Positions 1 to 7,063 are shown, counted from the first letter of the stretch. The stretch: 7,585 nt of DNA from Lachnospiraceae bacterium (GCA_017476305.1 JAFVAA010000237.1:1-7585); one strand, 5' to 3'. The notes: generated by a model not told the origin, from the letters alone. Numbers and translations are program-made.

Positions 1-1
1 C

Positions 2-661
2 ACCTTCCTTTCCGATTTTGCACCGGTTTCCATTAAAATGGCAAAGGAGCAGAATCTTTCGCTCAATCCGACGAAAATTTCCGGTATGTGCGGACGACTG
101 ATGTGCTGTCTGAAAAACGAGGAAGAGGTCTATGAATATTTGAACAGTACGCTTCCTCATGTGGGGATGTCCGTAAAGACCTTTGATGGATATGAAGGCG
201 AGGTACAGAGCGTCAGCGTGCTAAAACAGTTAGTAAAGGTTCTGATCTCAAATGAAAATGATGAAAAAGAGGTAAAGGAATACGCAGTAAATGAACTGCA
301 ATTCGACTCCAGAAAGAACCGCTGCGACACTCCTGTAGGCATGACACTTCCAGATGAGGAATTAGATGAAAATGCCATATATGAATTGGAAAAAATGGAG
401 CTTTCGGATTTAGAGGATGCCGCAGAGAGCGAGCAGGAAGAACCGAGACATGAGCAAAGGAAACGTCATAATAACAATCATCGCTATGACAGAAAACCTA
501 AAAACGGCCGTTCCTTTCACAATTCCTACAGCAATAAAAACAACCAAAAACCGGATCAGGAGAAACGGGAGGAGCAGAAACCGGAAGACCATAAATCCTC
601 CTATCGAAACAATAGCAGAAATGCCCATAGAGGAAATCGCGGAGGCTTCAAGGGGAAATAG
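2..661 (+). CDS. ricT: RicT/YaaT (PSP1-domain) protein, 3' part
   Basis: The N-terminal part lies before the window; 219 residues are visible, and the frame is open from base 2, so the ATG at 38 is internal. The visible start holds the end of the PSP1 domain, with the family hallmark KISGMCGRLMCC (Cys at visible residues 30, 35 and 36). In Bacillus, RicT works with RicA and RicF in a complex carrying [4Fe-4S] clusters that stimulates RNase Y-dependent mRNA maturation and affects sporulation and competence; the conserved cysteines fit cluster binding. From about visible residue 115 the chain becomes acidic (LPDEELDEN onward) and then a basic tail of about 75 residues rich in Asn, Arg, Lys, Gln and His, ending NRGGFKGK. 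That tail is probably disordered and may bind RNA (inference). The stop is 6 bases before trmN6, so the two are probably cotranscribed. Family assignment is firm; the tail's role is unknown. Confidence 0.93.
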   Translation, partial: TFLSDFAPVSIKMAKEQNLSLNPTKISGMCGRLMCCLKNEEEVYEYLNSTLPHVGMSVKTFDGYEGEVQSVSVLKQLVKVLISNENDEKEVKEYAVNELQFDSRKNRCDTPVGMTLPDEELDENAIYELEKMELSDLEDAAESEQEEPRHEQRKRHNNNHRYDRKPKNGRSFHNSYSNKNNQKPDQEKREEQKPEDHKSSYRNNSRNAHRGNRGGFKGK

Positions 662-667
662 ATCAGC

Positions 668-1426
668 ATGGAAAAAGAAGCATATGTAAGGGATGGAGAA
701 CGATTAGACGACCTACAGATAAAGGATTATTTTATCATTCAGCACCCGGATAAATTTTGTTTTGGTATGGATGCCGTACTTTTATCTCATTTTGTAATGA
801 TTCCGGAAAATGGACAGGCTTTGGACTTGGGCACTGGAACCGGAATTCTGCCAATTCTTTTAACTGCAAAGCAGAAAGCCCGTCATTTCGATGCTTTGGA
901 AATACAGAGGGAAAGTGTCGATATGGCAAAGCGGAGCGTCCTTTTGAACGGACTTGCAGATAAAATCGAAATTACGGAGGGAGATATAAAGTCGGCTTCT
1001 TCTATTTTTAAAAAGGGAAGCTACGATGTCGTCTTCTCGAATCCACCTTATATGAATGATAAACATGGACTGAAAAATCCCGGACTTCCGAAAGCAATCG
1101 CCCGCCATGAAATTCTCTGCACATTAGAGGATGTAGTGCGCGAGGCATCGCTTCTATTGAAGCCGAAAAAAAGCTTTTTTATGATCCACCGCCCGCATCG
1201 GCTGGTGGAAATCTTTGAAATCTTCCGCAGCTATCATCTGGAGCCGAAACGGATGTGCATGGTACATCCATATATCCACAAGGAGCCAAATATGGTGCTT
1301 TTAGAAGGAATCAAGGATGGGAACCCTATGTTAAAGACAGAACCGCCGATCATCGTATACCAGGCACCAAATGTGTATACTGACCAGCTCTTAGACATTT
1401 ACAGGACCGATGGATTTCGAAAGTAG
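668..1426 (+). CDS. trmN6: tRNA1(Val) (adenine(37)-N6)-methyltransferase (YabB/TrmN6 family)
   Basis: A 252-residue class I SAM-dependent methyltransferase, full length for the family. Motif I is DLGTGTG at 53-59, the acidic residue that would bind the SAM ribose is Glu78 in ALEIQ, and the N6-adenine catalytic motif NPPY is at 125-128. The N-terminal stretch FGMDAVLLS (32-40) is also typical of TrmN6/YabB proteins. Family members methylate N6 of adenine 37 next to the tRNA anticodon, in the cytoplasm. The ATG at 668 follows AGGGGAAA at a usable distance, and the gene lies between ricT and rsmI as in many Firmicutes. The NPPY motif is shared with DNA and other RNA N6-adenine methyltransferases, so the exact tRNA substrate is inferred from family and synteny, not seen. 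Confidence 0.92.
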   Translation: MEKEAYVRDGERLDDLQIKDYFIIQHPDKFCFGMDAVLLSHFVMIPENGQALDLGTGTGILPILLTAKQKARHFDALEIQRESVDMAKRSVLLNGLADKIEITEGDIKSASSIFKKGSYDVVFSNPPYMNDKHGLKNPGLPKAIARHEILCTLEDVVREASLLLKPKKSFFMIHRPHRLVEIFEIFRSYHLEPKRMCMVHPYIHKEPNMVLLEGIKDGNPMLKTEPPIIVYQAPNVYTDQLLDIYRTDGFRK

Positions 1427-1430
1427 CAGA

Positions 1431-1436
1431 AAGGAG
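1431..1436 (+). promoter_or_regulatory. Ribosome binding site that sets the rsmI start
   Basis: AAGGAG lies 6 bases before the ATG at 1443, just past the trmN6 stop at 1424-1426. It decides for 1443 over the upstream in-frame ATG at 1410. Confidence 0.85.
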
Positions 1437-1442
1437 AAAATC

Positions 1443-2279
1443 ATGCCAGGAACCTTATATATTTGTGCAACCCCCATCGGAAATCTGGAGGATATTACCA
1501 TTCGTGTCTTAAATACTTTAAAGTCCGCAGATCTGATTGCAGCCGAAGATACGAGAAACACCCTCCGTCTCCTAAATCACTTTGATATTAAAACCCCTTT
1601 AACCAGCTATCATGAATATAATAAATTCGAAAAGGCAGATATTCTCGTGGAAAAGCTGCAAAACGGAACGAATATTGCTTTGGTTACGGATGCCGGTACG
1701 CCTGCGATTTCCGATCCGGGGGAGGAGCTTGTACGCAGGGCACATGCTGCAGGTATCACAGTCACCTCATTACCGGGAGCCTGTGCCTGTATCACGGCAC
1801 TGACGCTTTCCGGGCTTTCGACCAGACGTTTCTCCTTTGAAGCATTTCTCCCGCCGGATAAAAAGGAGAGAAAACGGATCCTGGAAATACTAAAAACAGA
1901 AACCCGCACTATCGTTCTCTATGAGTCCCCGCATCATATCAGAGCCACGCTTGAAGAGCTAAACTCTGCTCTCGGTAATCGAAAACTCACGATATGCAGG
2001 GAACTCACAAAGCTTCATGAAACGGTTACTTTAACCACCTTCCGGGAAGCACTCGCCTTTTTTGAAGAAAATGCCCCCCGCGGGGAATATGTGCTCGTCA
2101 TCGAGGGAATCTCACAGGAAATCCTCGATGAAAAAGACCGAAGAAAATGGGATTCTATGTCTATCTCCGATCACGTAAAGCTCTATACGGATCAGGGCAC
2201 TCCGAAGAAAGAAGCTATGAAGCTGGTGGCTAAGGACCGTGGTGTGCCAAAGCGTGAAATATATCAGGCACTTTTATAA
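1443..2279 (+). CDS. rsmI: 16S rRNA (cytidine(1402)-2'-O)-methyltransferase RsmI
   Basis: A 278-residue tetrapyrrole-methylase-fold enzyme. RsmI 2'-O-methylates C1402 in the decoding centre of 16S rRNA using SAM. Visible signatures: ATPIGNL (9-15), AAEDTRN (33-39), VTDAGTPAISDPG (81-93), the Pro-Gly turn PGACACITAL (111-120), FSFEAFLP, the ICRELTKLHE block and GEYVLVIEG. The C-terminal region ends VPKREIYQALL, as in full-length members. The ATG at 1443 is preferred over the in-frame ATG at 1410: it sits 6 bases after AAGGAG (1431-1436) and begins right at the conserved MPGTLYICATPIGN, whereas the earlier start would overlap trmN6 and has no ribosome site. It is the last gene of the + strand operon; the next gene faces it after 25 bases. 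Confidence 0.97.
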   Translation: MPGTLYICATPIGNLEDITIRVLNTLKSADLIAAEDTRNTLRLLNHFDIKTPLTSYHEYNKFEKADILVEKLQNGTNIALVTDAGTPAISDPGEELVRRAHAAGITVTSLPGACACITALTLSGLSTRRFSFEAFLPPDKKERKRILEILKTETRTIVLYESPHHIRATLEELNSALGNRKLTICRELTKLHETVTLTTFREALAFFEENAPRGEYVLVIEGISQEILDEKDRRKWDSMSISDHVKLYTDQGTPKKEAMKLVAKDRGVPKREIYQALL

Positions 2280-2304
2280 GCCGCCCTGCTGCCAGGGATG
2301 TTCG

Positions 2305-2670
2305 CTATCTCCTCATATTCCGCTTATGATGATGTCTCCGCTCTCTGCGGAAAGACATTTCTCCACATAAAAGCACCTGCACCAGTGCCTTCATCCATGA
2401 GTCATCAATCCCCTGCCGTCTCCTGCACTTCCTGTCCTCACAGATTCGCCCCGCCATACGCTCTACCAGAGCCTTATCCGGGTATTCATCATACATCACA
2501 CTTCCATCATACTCCATACGGTCGCAGTACTCCTCCACCACCTGCTGAATTTCCAAAACCTCTCTTGGATATAAATACTCCTTATTTGAAAAGTAATTCT
2601 CACCGTCAAGCTCCGTAAGCTCTAAGGGAAAGGTGAGCATACTCCCTTTGTTATAGCAGTCCTCTCTCAA
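2305..2670 (-). CDS. Uncharacterised small soluble protein, TTG start
   Basis: A 121-residue protein of unknown function. No catalytic motif, signal peptide or membrane segment is visible. It has an acidic, Tyr/Glu-rich middle (about 20-70: YFSNKEYLYPREVLEIQQ and CDRMEYDGSVMYDEYPD), a Cys pair around CEDRKC, a short hydrophobic helix MKALVQVLLCGEM, and a very basic Arg/His tail. It resembles hypothetical proteins I associate with Clostridia, but I cannot name a family. The TTG at 2670 is chosen because GGGAGGA sits 6 bases upstream. The alternative ATG at 2640 has a purine run ending only one base before it, too close to work. A TATAAT promoter at 2713-2741 supports independent expression. 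The opposite-strand frame at 2298-2618 is proline-rich, lacks a ribosome site and looks like a shadow. The gene converges on rsmI. Confidence 0.65.
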   Translation of the reverse strand: MREDCYNKGSMLTFPLELTELDGENYFSNKEYLYPREVLEIQQVVEEYCDRMEYDGSVMYDEYPDKALVERMAGRICEDRKCRRRQGIDDSWMKALVQVLLCGEMSFRRERRHHHKRNMRR

Positions 2671-2676
2671 AACAAG

Positions 2677-2683
2677 TCCTCCC
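2677..2683 (-). promoter_or_regulatory. Ribosome binding site deciding the TTG start
   Basis: Read on the minus strand this is GGGAGGA, 6 bases before TTG (2668-2670). Its strength and spacing favour TTG over the ATG ten codons later. Confidence 0.65.
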
Positions 2684-2712
2684 AGGTCTCAAATTTTCAC
2701 TCTGTCCCTATC

Positions 2713-2741
2713 ATTATATGAAGCTGCTAAAAAAATGTGAC
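2713..2741 (-). promoter_or_regulatory. Probable sigma-A promoter of the small TTG-start gene
   Basis: On the minus strand, -35 GTCACA (2736-2741; 4 of 6 to TTGACA), a 17-base spacer and a perfect -10 TATAAT (2713-2718). Transcription would begin near 2706, leaving a leader of roughly 35 bases before the TTG at 2670. It lies just past the M56-like gene's stop, so the small gene need not depend on read-through. I saw no convincing terminator hairpin between the two genes. Confidence 0.55.
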
Positions 2742-2778
2742 TTTCTTTTCCCTAAAGCTCTATTTCATCAAAACTCCC

Positions 2779-5040
2779 CTATTCACCCTTCGGGCTGCCC
2801 GCAGGCTCAATAATCCCTTCGATATCCGGCGTCGGTGCTGCCTTCTCTGCATCTGCATCAATCGACTGGGAAAACCTCAAATTGGCTGCCAGCTTTTTCT
2901 TCACATTGTACTCGTAGCTCCCCTTTATACTGATCTTTCCATCTGCCATCGCATAAAAATCAATCTTTAGCGTATCCTCATTTTTCTCAGAAAGATCGTA
3001 TAGAACCACGCCGCCATCATGGAAGGTAATTCCATCCTCATTGTACTGTTTAAAAAGCTTCCCAAGCTCCCTCGCGCCATCCTCCTGCCTGTAGTAGACA
3101 GAGCGCTCCTTTACATCATAGATCACGAAGGTCCGCGACTTCACTCCATTGTATAAAAGTACCGCATAGCGGTCTTCCGTTCCGGAGCTGAGGGATGGTG
3201 CCCAGAACAGGTCACAGTAATACCCCTTGACATCCTCTAACCGCTTCTGACTCTTTCGCGGTGAAAGGATGACCGATTGGATTGCTTCACTAGAGGTATT
3301 ATCCACCTCCGTCGAAACCAGGATTGCCGTGTCCCCACCAGCATCCTCCAAGGTATGCTCTCCTGCCTTCCCGATTTCTGTCGTATCCGTTCCGTTCTGC
3401 TTTGCCTCGATCTCCTCAGCCGTATATTCCTTTTCCTCGTAGTTTCCTTCTGCAGAGATCCACTCATAATATTTCTTTTTCCCTGCAAAATTCACAGCAA
3501 AAAGCCCATTGACACCCTCCACCTTTTCAAAGGTGATGGACTCCGTCGGTGGAAGTGAACTCTGGTCGTTCTTTTCCGTCACAGAATAAATTTCCTGTCC
3601 TAAAAGGATCAGCTGATTCGTATCCAGACTGATGATGGAGTACTGGTATACTTCGTAATCATCCACCGTTTTCTTTTCATCCCCTACCAGCTCTGAAAAT
3701 TCCTTCTGCGTCGGAATCATCCGCTGTCCCAGTGTGACCTCCTGTTTCCCGTCGCCATTGTAATCTGCCACATATAGGATCAGGTCGTTTGAAAAATGAT
3801 AGGAGGATTTCATCGAATGACTAAAAATCGTATTCATATCAAGATAGGAAAGTTTATTTTCGAGCTGGTCATACATCACCAGTGTAAAATCTCCATCAAA
3901 TCCATCCTCATCCTTGCTTCCGCCGCTTTTCATCTCCAGCTGTAAAATTCGGCTAAGTCCCTCCGGCGACATAGCATCCGCGTTTGCGATGACTTCCCGC
4001 TTTTTTATCTGAATCTTATCCGCAGTTTTTTCTACCGTCTGTTCCGGTTCCAAATCTGCCTTCCACGTACCTCCAGCCCATACCTTATTTAGCGGAGCCA
4101 GAAGGAAATAATATGCCAAAACACCCAAAACCAGAGTTTTTGCAAAAAATCTCCTTCCCATGCCGTCCCACTTCTGATACATCATCCGTCTGGCACGCTT
4201 CTCCGTGTCACGTTCATATACCACATAAATTCCGAAATTATCGGAAACCTTATCCTCTTCAAAAACACCTGCTGCATTTCTATGCGAATAGATCCGCCGG
4301 CGAAAATTCATGATGCTCTGCGCATACTCCCTGCGCCGCATCATATTGCCATGATACACGGCACGCTCGTCCGCATGAATCTCATTATCCTGGCTCCACA
4401 GATAATAGTAAAGCCACATCACCGGATTAAACCAGTGAATCGCAAAAATAAACATCAGAAATACCCGCTTTAACGGCTCTGCTCCTCTGTTTTCCATGTG
4501 CTTCATCAGCCATTTGAGCTCAGACGCATGAAACTCCGGTGGGAGAAACCAGCTTTTATGAAAAATTCCCGTCTGCACAGGCAGATGAATCGAAGAAACC
4601 TCATAGATATCTTCGCCCAGCTCCTTTGCTGTCGCAAATGTCATCGTCAGACGAAATTTATTATATAACTGAAACAGCAAAAAAAGAAGTACACCAAAAA
4701 GCCAGAGAATGCTGCATATCTTAAAGCCCTGTGTGACGAAAATCCTGTAGGTAAATACATCGGACACACTAAAAATCACACCCTTTTTCTCCCTCAGGGT
4801 GAGCCCCAGATTCCCCAAAAATACATAAAAACGTCTGTTCCATACCGGCATAAAACAGAACATGCTGGACATAAAAAACGGACAGACACTTCTTAGAAAA
4901 AGTAATTTCCACTGCCACATCATATACTTTCTTTCGCAGCTTCTCACTAAAAATCGAAAAATAAGCACAACCGGAAGAAGTATTATCATCAAAACTCCCA
5001 AAGAAAGCACGATATAAAAAATGCGATATAAATAATCCAC
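2779..5040 (-). CDS. BlaR1/MecR1-like (M56) membrane protein with degenerate protease motif
   Basis: A 753-residue membrane protein. Hydrophobic segments lie at about 5-32, 103-124, 190-215 and 298-317, the BlaR1/MecR1 layout of a four-helix N-terminal region followed by an extracellular sensor. M56 landmarks align well: VQTGIFHKSWFLPPEF, then HWFNP (202-206) and DNEIHADE (218-225). The zinc site, normally HExxH, reads HMENR (181-185), so the catalytic Glu and second His are lost, and the stretch to HWFNP looks two residues short. Proteolysis is therefore doubtful. The roughly 430-residue C-terminal region shows no penicillin-binding SxxK domain; it has DYNGDGKQEV (426-435), an FG-GAP/EF-hand-like calcium loop. 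The GTG at 5040 is chosen because AGGAGG lies 6 bases upstream; the longer frame from a TTG at 5109 has no ribosome site. No BlaI/MecI gene is adjacent. The signal sensed is unknown. Confidence 0.86.
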   Translation of the reverse strand: MDYLYRIFYIVLSLGVLMIILLPVVLIFRFLVRSCERKYMMWQWKLLFLRSVCPFFMSSMFCFMPVWNRRFYVFLGNLGLTLREKKGVIFSVSDVFTYRIFVTQGFKICSILWLFGVLLFLLFQLYNKFRLTMTFATAKELGEDIYEVSSIHLPVQTGIFHKSWFLPPEFHASELKWLMKHMENRGAEPLKRVFLMFIFAIHWFNPVMWLYYYLWSQDNEIHADERAVYHGNMMRRREYAQSIMNFRRRIYSHRNAAGVFEEDKVSDNFGIYVVYERDTEKRARRMMYQKWDGMGRRFFAKTLVLGVLAYYFLLAPLNKVWAGGTWKADLEPEQTVEKTADKIQIKKREVIANADAMSPEGLSRILQLEMKSGGSKDEDGFDGDFTLVMYDQLENKLSYLDMNTIFSHSMKSSYHFSNDLILYVADYNGDGKQEVTLGQRMIPTQKEFSELVGDEKKTVDDYEVYQYSIISLDTNQLILLGQEIYSVTEKNDQSSLPPTESITFEKVEGVNGLFAVNFAGKKKYYEWISAEGNYEEKEYTAEEIEAKQNGTDTTEIGKAGEHTLEDAGGDTAILVSTEVDNTSSEAIQSVILSPRKSQKRLEDVKGYYCDLFWAPSLSSGTEDRYAVLLYNGVKSRTFVIYDVKERSVYYRQEDGARELGKLFKQYNEDGITFHDGGVVLYDLSEKNEDTLKIDFYAMADGKISIKGSYEYNVKKKLAANLRFSQSIDADAEKAAPTPDIEGIIEPAGSPKGE

Positions 5041-5043
5041 AAT

Positions 5044-5052
5044 GCTCCTCCT
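5044..5052 (-). promoter_or_regulatory. Ribosome binding site setting a GTG start
   Basis: The minus strand reads AGGAGGAGC, with AGGAGG (5047-5052) 6 bases before GTG (5038-5040). The predicted protein then starts immediately before its first membrane helix, as expected for M56 proteins. Confidence 0.8.
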
Positions 5053-5148
5053 GATTCCTATTTTCAAATATTTGATAAAGCAGCTACGTGCACCAAAGGG
5101 CGTTTCCAAACAGCAGCTCTATCGTCACGACCATCTCGTACCAGCAAT

Positions 5149-5184
5149 CCCCCCTGCCTTTTGATACCATCTGAAAAAAGGGGG
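5149..5184 (-). promoter_or_regulatory. Hairpin in the M56 leader
   Basis: On the minus strand CCTTTT (5176-5181) pairs with AAAAGG (5157-5162), extended by CCC (5182-5184) with GGG (5152-5154) across a two-base bulge; the loop is about 13 bases. It lies about 110 bases before the GTG. There is no T-run after it, so it is not an intrinsic terminator as written. Confidence 0.45.
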
Positions 5185-5300
5185 TAGTGTTTTTATTTTA
5201 TCATATACTACATACCTCCGAAACCTAAATAGAGATTCTATTCAGCCATCATAAGAAACCACAGGAAAATAATTTACTCATTTTTTAGCCGTTTCTATGA

Positions 5301-5329
5301 ATTTTACAATACAGAAATTTTAAAGTCAA
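5301..5329 (-). promoter_or_regulatory. Probable sigma-A promoter of the M56-like gene
   Basis: Minus-strand -35 TTGACT (5324-5329), exactly 17 bases of spacer and -10 TAAAAT (5301-5306), each 5 of 6 to consensus. Transcription would start near 5294. The -35 element lies inside one copy of a 16-base direct repeat. It lies about 50 bases past the stop of the upstream ATPase gene, with no good terminator between, so read-through could also contribute. Confidence 0.55.
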
Positions 5330-5352
5330 CACCTATGAAATTTTAAAGTCAA
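5314..5352. repeat. 16-base direct repeat, two copies
   Basis: GAAATTTTAAAGTCAA occurs at 5314-5329 and 5337-5352, offset 23 bases, about two DNA turns. On the minus strand each copy supplies a TTGACT, but only the copy at 5324-5329 has a -10 box at 17 bases. It could be a tandem regulator site or a small duplication. Confidence 0.75.
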
Positions 5353-5377
5353 ATCGGCATCTCTGGTGGTTACACGC

Positions 5378-6928
5378 TCACACCACAACTTCAAAAATTT
5401 TCTTCCGGGTTTCGTCCTGTTCCAGCCAGTGACTCGTGTATTCCTTATCTTTCGAAAAGGAAAAGCTGACCAAATATCCACACTCCGCTTCCCGGCTATT
5501 CATGTAGCCTTCTAATTGCTGCAAACCGTTTTTCCTATAGGAATCTCCATGCCAGATTTTTAATTCGATAATATGCTCCTCTCCCCCATAGCTCACCACA
5601 ATATCCATCCGTGTACTGTTTCGTGTTTCCGGCTCTACATAATAGAAACCGGTTCCGTTGATAATCGGTTTGAGAAAGCAAAGGAACAGAAGTCTGCCCT
5701 GCTGCTCTAAAAAAGTTTCATCCTCTGTACGGTATTCCGACTTCATAAGGCTCTGAAAACGGGTTAGCACCAGAGGCATGTCAAGCCTGCCATCCTTTAT
5801 GAAGCCTAGAGCTTCAACACCTGCGGAGGCTCTGCTCTCACGCTCTCTCATACTAATCATATAATCGTATAATAGGATTTCAAAAATCCGATTTGAAATG
5901 GCGATTTTTCCATTTTTTTCTACAAAAATACCAAATAAGGTTCCCAGCTGCATAACGGAATCGAGAGGATTATACCCCTGTTCTACTCCGTCGCATAAAA
6001 TGTTACTTATCAACTCTTTCAAATCCGGATGATTCTCTACATTTTTAATCAAATCATCAAAAAGTACATTTCTCTTTCTTAAAAGCTCTTTTTGTGCATT
6101 TTTGAGATTTTCCATCGTCCAGATTTTATTTCCATCCTCATCAATCCATTTACACAATCTGCTCACTAAAAGAGGATACCCACCGGTACAACGATACAGC
6201 TCCTCACTGATTTCCCTGATATCCATTCCCGTCTGGTGATCCCTCTCATAGTCATGTAGCATGGTGGCAATCTCATCTGCAGAAAAGCTCATATCCACCT
6301 TAAAATCAGCCGCAACATTCCAGGGACTGTTATATTTCCTTTCTGCCTCCGGTCTGATTTTTAATTTTAAATTTTTAATATCATACACACTAGCAAGAAT
6401 CACACTTTGAAAGGTCTGATCTGTCCCCGCTCTTGCCGCCAGATATTTATTCCGAAGCATACCAAGAAAGTTTAAAAAAATCTGATTATCCGAGCTTTTA
6501 TCCACCTCATCAATAAAAAGGAGCACCCCCTTCTCTGACCTGTCACATAAATGTGTAATCCTCCGGCTTAAATCCTTCATTGGAAATGTCTCACTAAAGG
6601 GCTTCGACCATTCCGCTAAAAGTTCCTCAGACGCATGCTCCCGCTCCATGGCTTCCAGAATTTCCATAGAAAAGCCCTGCACAAAAATGAACGGAGAGGC
6701 AAAATACTCATCTGCTGATTCAAAGCTGATATTCAGTACCAGATAATCCTCCCGCAAAGCTCGGTGCAGAAGATATAAGGTCGTGGTCTTCCCATACTGC
6801 CTTGCCTGATTGATGGTAAAATACTCCTCATCCTGAATCATGTCAGTAATCTGCTCTAATTTTTTTGAAATATTCACCATATAATTTTTTTCCGGAATAC
6901 AAAGTCCGGTCACATTGAATTTTTTCAT
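5378..6928 (-). CDS. AAA-like ATPase with C-terminal PD-(D/E)XK nuclease-like domain
   Basis: A 516-residue soluble protein. The N-terminal P-loop ATPase has a Walker A-like motif QARQYGKTTT (41-50; GKTT kept, first Gly of GxxxxGK replaced), Walker B VLLFIDEVD (135-143), a polar sensor-like strand SVILAS (175-180) and a winged-helix-type block CTGGYPLLVSRLC (247-259). The C-terminal region (about 405-500) carries a PD-(D/E)XK-like core: an upstream Glu (E408), MDIVV (D442), IIELKIWHG (E455, K457) and QQLEGY (470-475). I recognise the AAA-like (PF14516 or PF09820 type) plus PDDEXK_9 architecture, common in Lachnospiraceae and Bacteroidetes and functionally undefined; a role in mobile elements or defence is speculation. 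The ATG at 6928 follows AAAGGGG (6934-6940) by 5 bases. The frame stays open to a TTG at 7078, but that start lacks a ribosome site and precedes the conserved domain with unrelated-looking residues. Confidence 0.88.
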   Translation of the reverse strand: MKKFNVTGLCIPEKNYMVNISKKLEQITDMIQDEEYFTINQARQYGKTTTLYLLHRALREDYLVLNISFESADEYFASPFIFVQGFSMEILEAMEREHASEELLAEWSKPFSETFPMKDLSRRITHLCDRSEKGVLLFIDEVDKSSDNQIFLNFLGMLRNKYLAARAGTDQTFQSVILASVYDIKNLKLKIRPEAERKYNSPWNVAADFKVDMSFSADEIATMLHDYERDHQTGMDIREISEELYRCTGGYPLLVSRLCKWIDEDGNKIWTMENLKNAQKELLRKRNVLFDDLIKNVENHPDLKELISNILCDGVEQGYNPLDSVMQLGTLFGIFVEKNGKIAISNRIFEILLYDYMISMRERESRASAGVEALGFIKDGRLDMPLVLTRFQSLMKSEYRTEDETFLEQQGRLLFLCFLKPIINGTGFYYVEPETRNSTRMDIVVSYGGEEHIIELKIWHGDSYRKNGLQQLEGYMNSREAECGYLVSFSFSKDKEYTSHWLEQDETRKKIFEVVV

Positions 6929-6933
6929 AAAAT

Positions 6934-6940
6934 CCCCTTT
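6934..6940 (-). promoter_or_regulatory. Ribosome binding site setting the ATPase start
   Basis: Minus-strand AAAGGGG sits 5 bases before the ATG at 6926-6928, favouring a 516-residue product over the 566-residue frame from a TTG at 7078. No convincing promoter is visible nearby; TTTACA (7031-7036 region) with TATGAC 16 bases on is a weak candidate. Confidence 0.7.
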
Positions 6941-7063
6941 ATTTTTTTCCATTTCCTCATAATATGTCCACATACGTGCAACCCTTATAGTTCCCTCATA
7001 GGTCATATTTTCAAATGTAAACATGTAAATCCGGTCGGCATCTAGAGCACCAAAGGTACGTTT

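Larger units (their letters stand above)
5041..5300 (-). promoter_or_regulatory. Long leader of the M56-like gene
   Basis: About 250 bases without a supported gene separate the predicted promoter from the GTG at 5040. It holds, in minus-strand order: an unused strong ribosome site GGAGG (5215-5219) followed only by ATG-TAG and a three-codon ATG frame; a GTAGT/ACTAC inverted pair (5184-5188 and 5207-5211); a hairpin (5149-5184); and an unsupported 28-codon frame (MVSKGRGDC...) lacking a ribosome site. A BlaI-type repressor gene often stands before such receptors, so this could be the scar of a lost gene or a regulatory leader. Neither is proven. Confidence 0.4.

Noticed and set aside
2284..2297. 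CCCTG/CAGGG hairpin between rsmI and the converging gene
   Set aside because: The stem is only 5 base pairs with no following T-run, too weak to call a terminator.
2298..2618. Plus-strand open frame of 106 codons
   Set aside because: It lies wholly opposite the better supported minus-strand gene, is rich in Pro, Ser and His, and has no ribosome site.
5041..5109. Longer M56-like protein starting at TTG 5109
   Set aside because: There is no ribosome site before it, whereas AGGAGG is placed ideally for GTG 5040.
5356..5390. GTGGT/ACCAC hairpin just after the ATPase stop
   Set aside because: It has a short 5-base stem, a long loop and no adjacent T-run, so it is not a supported terminator.
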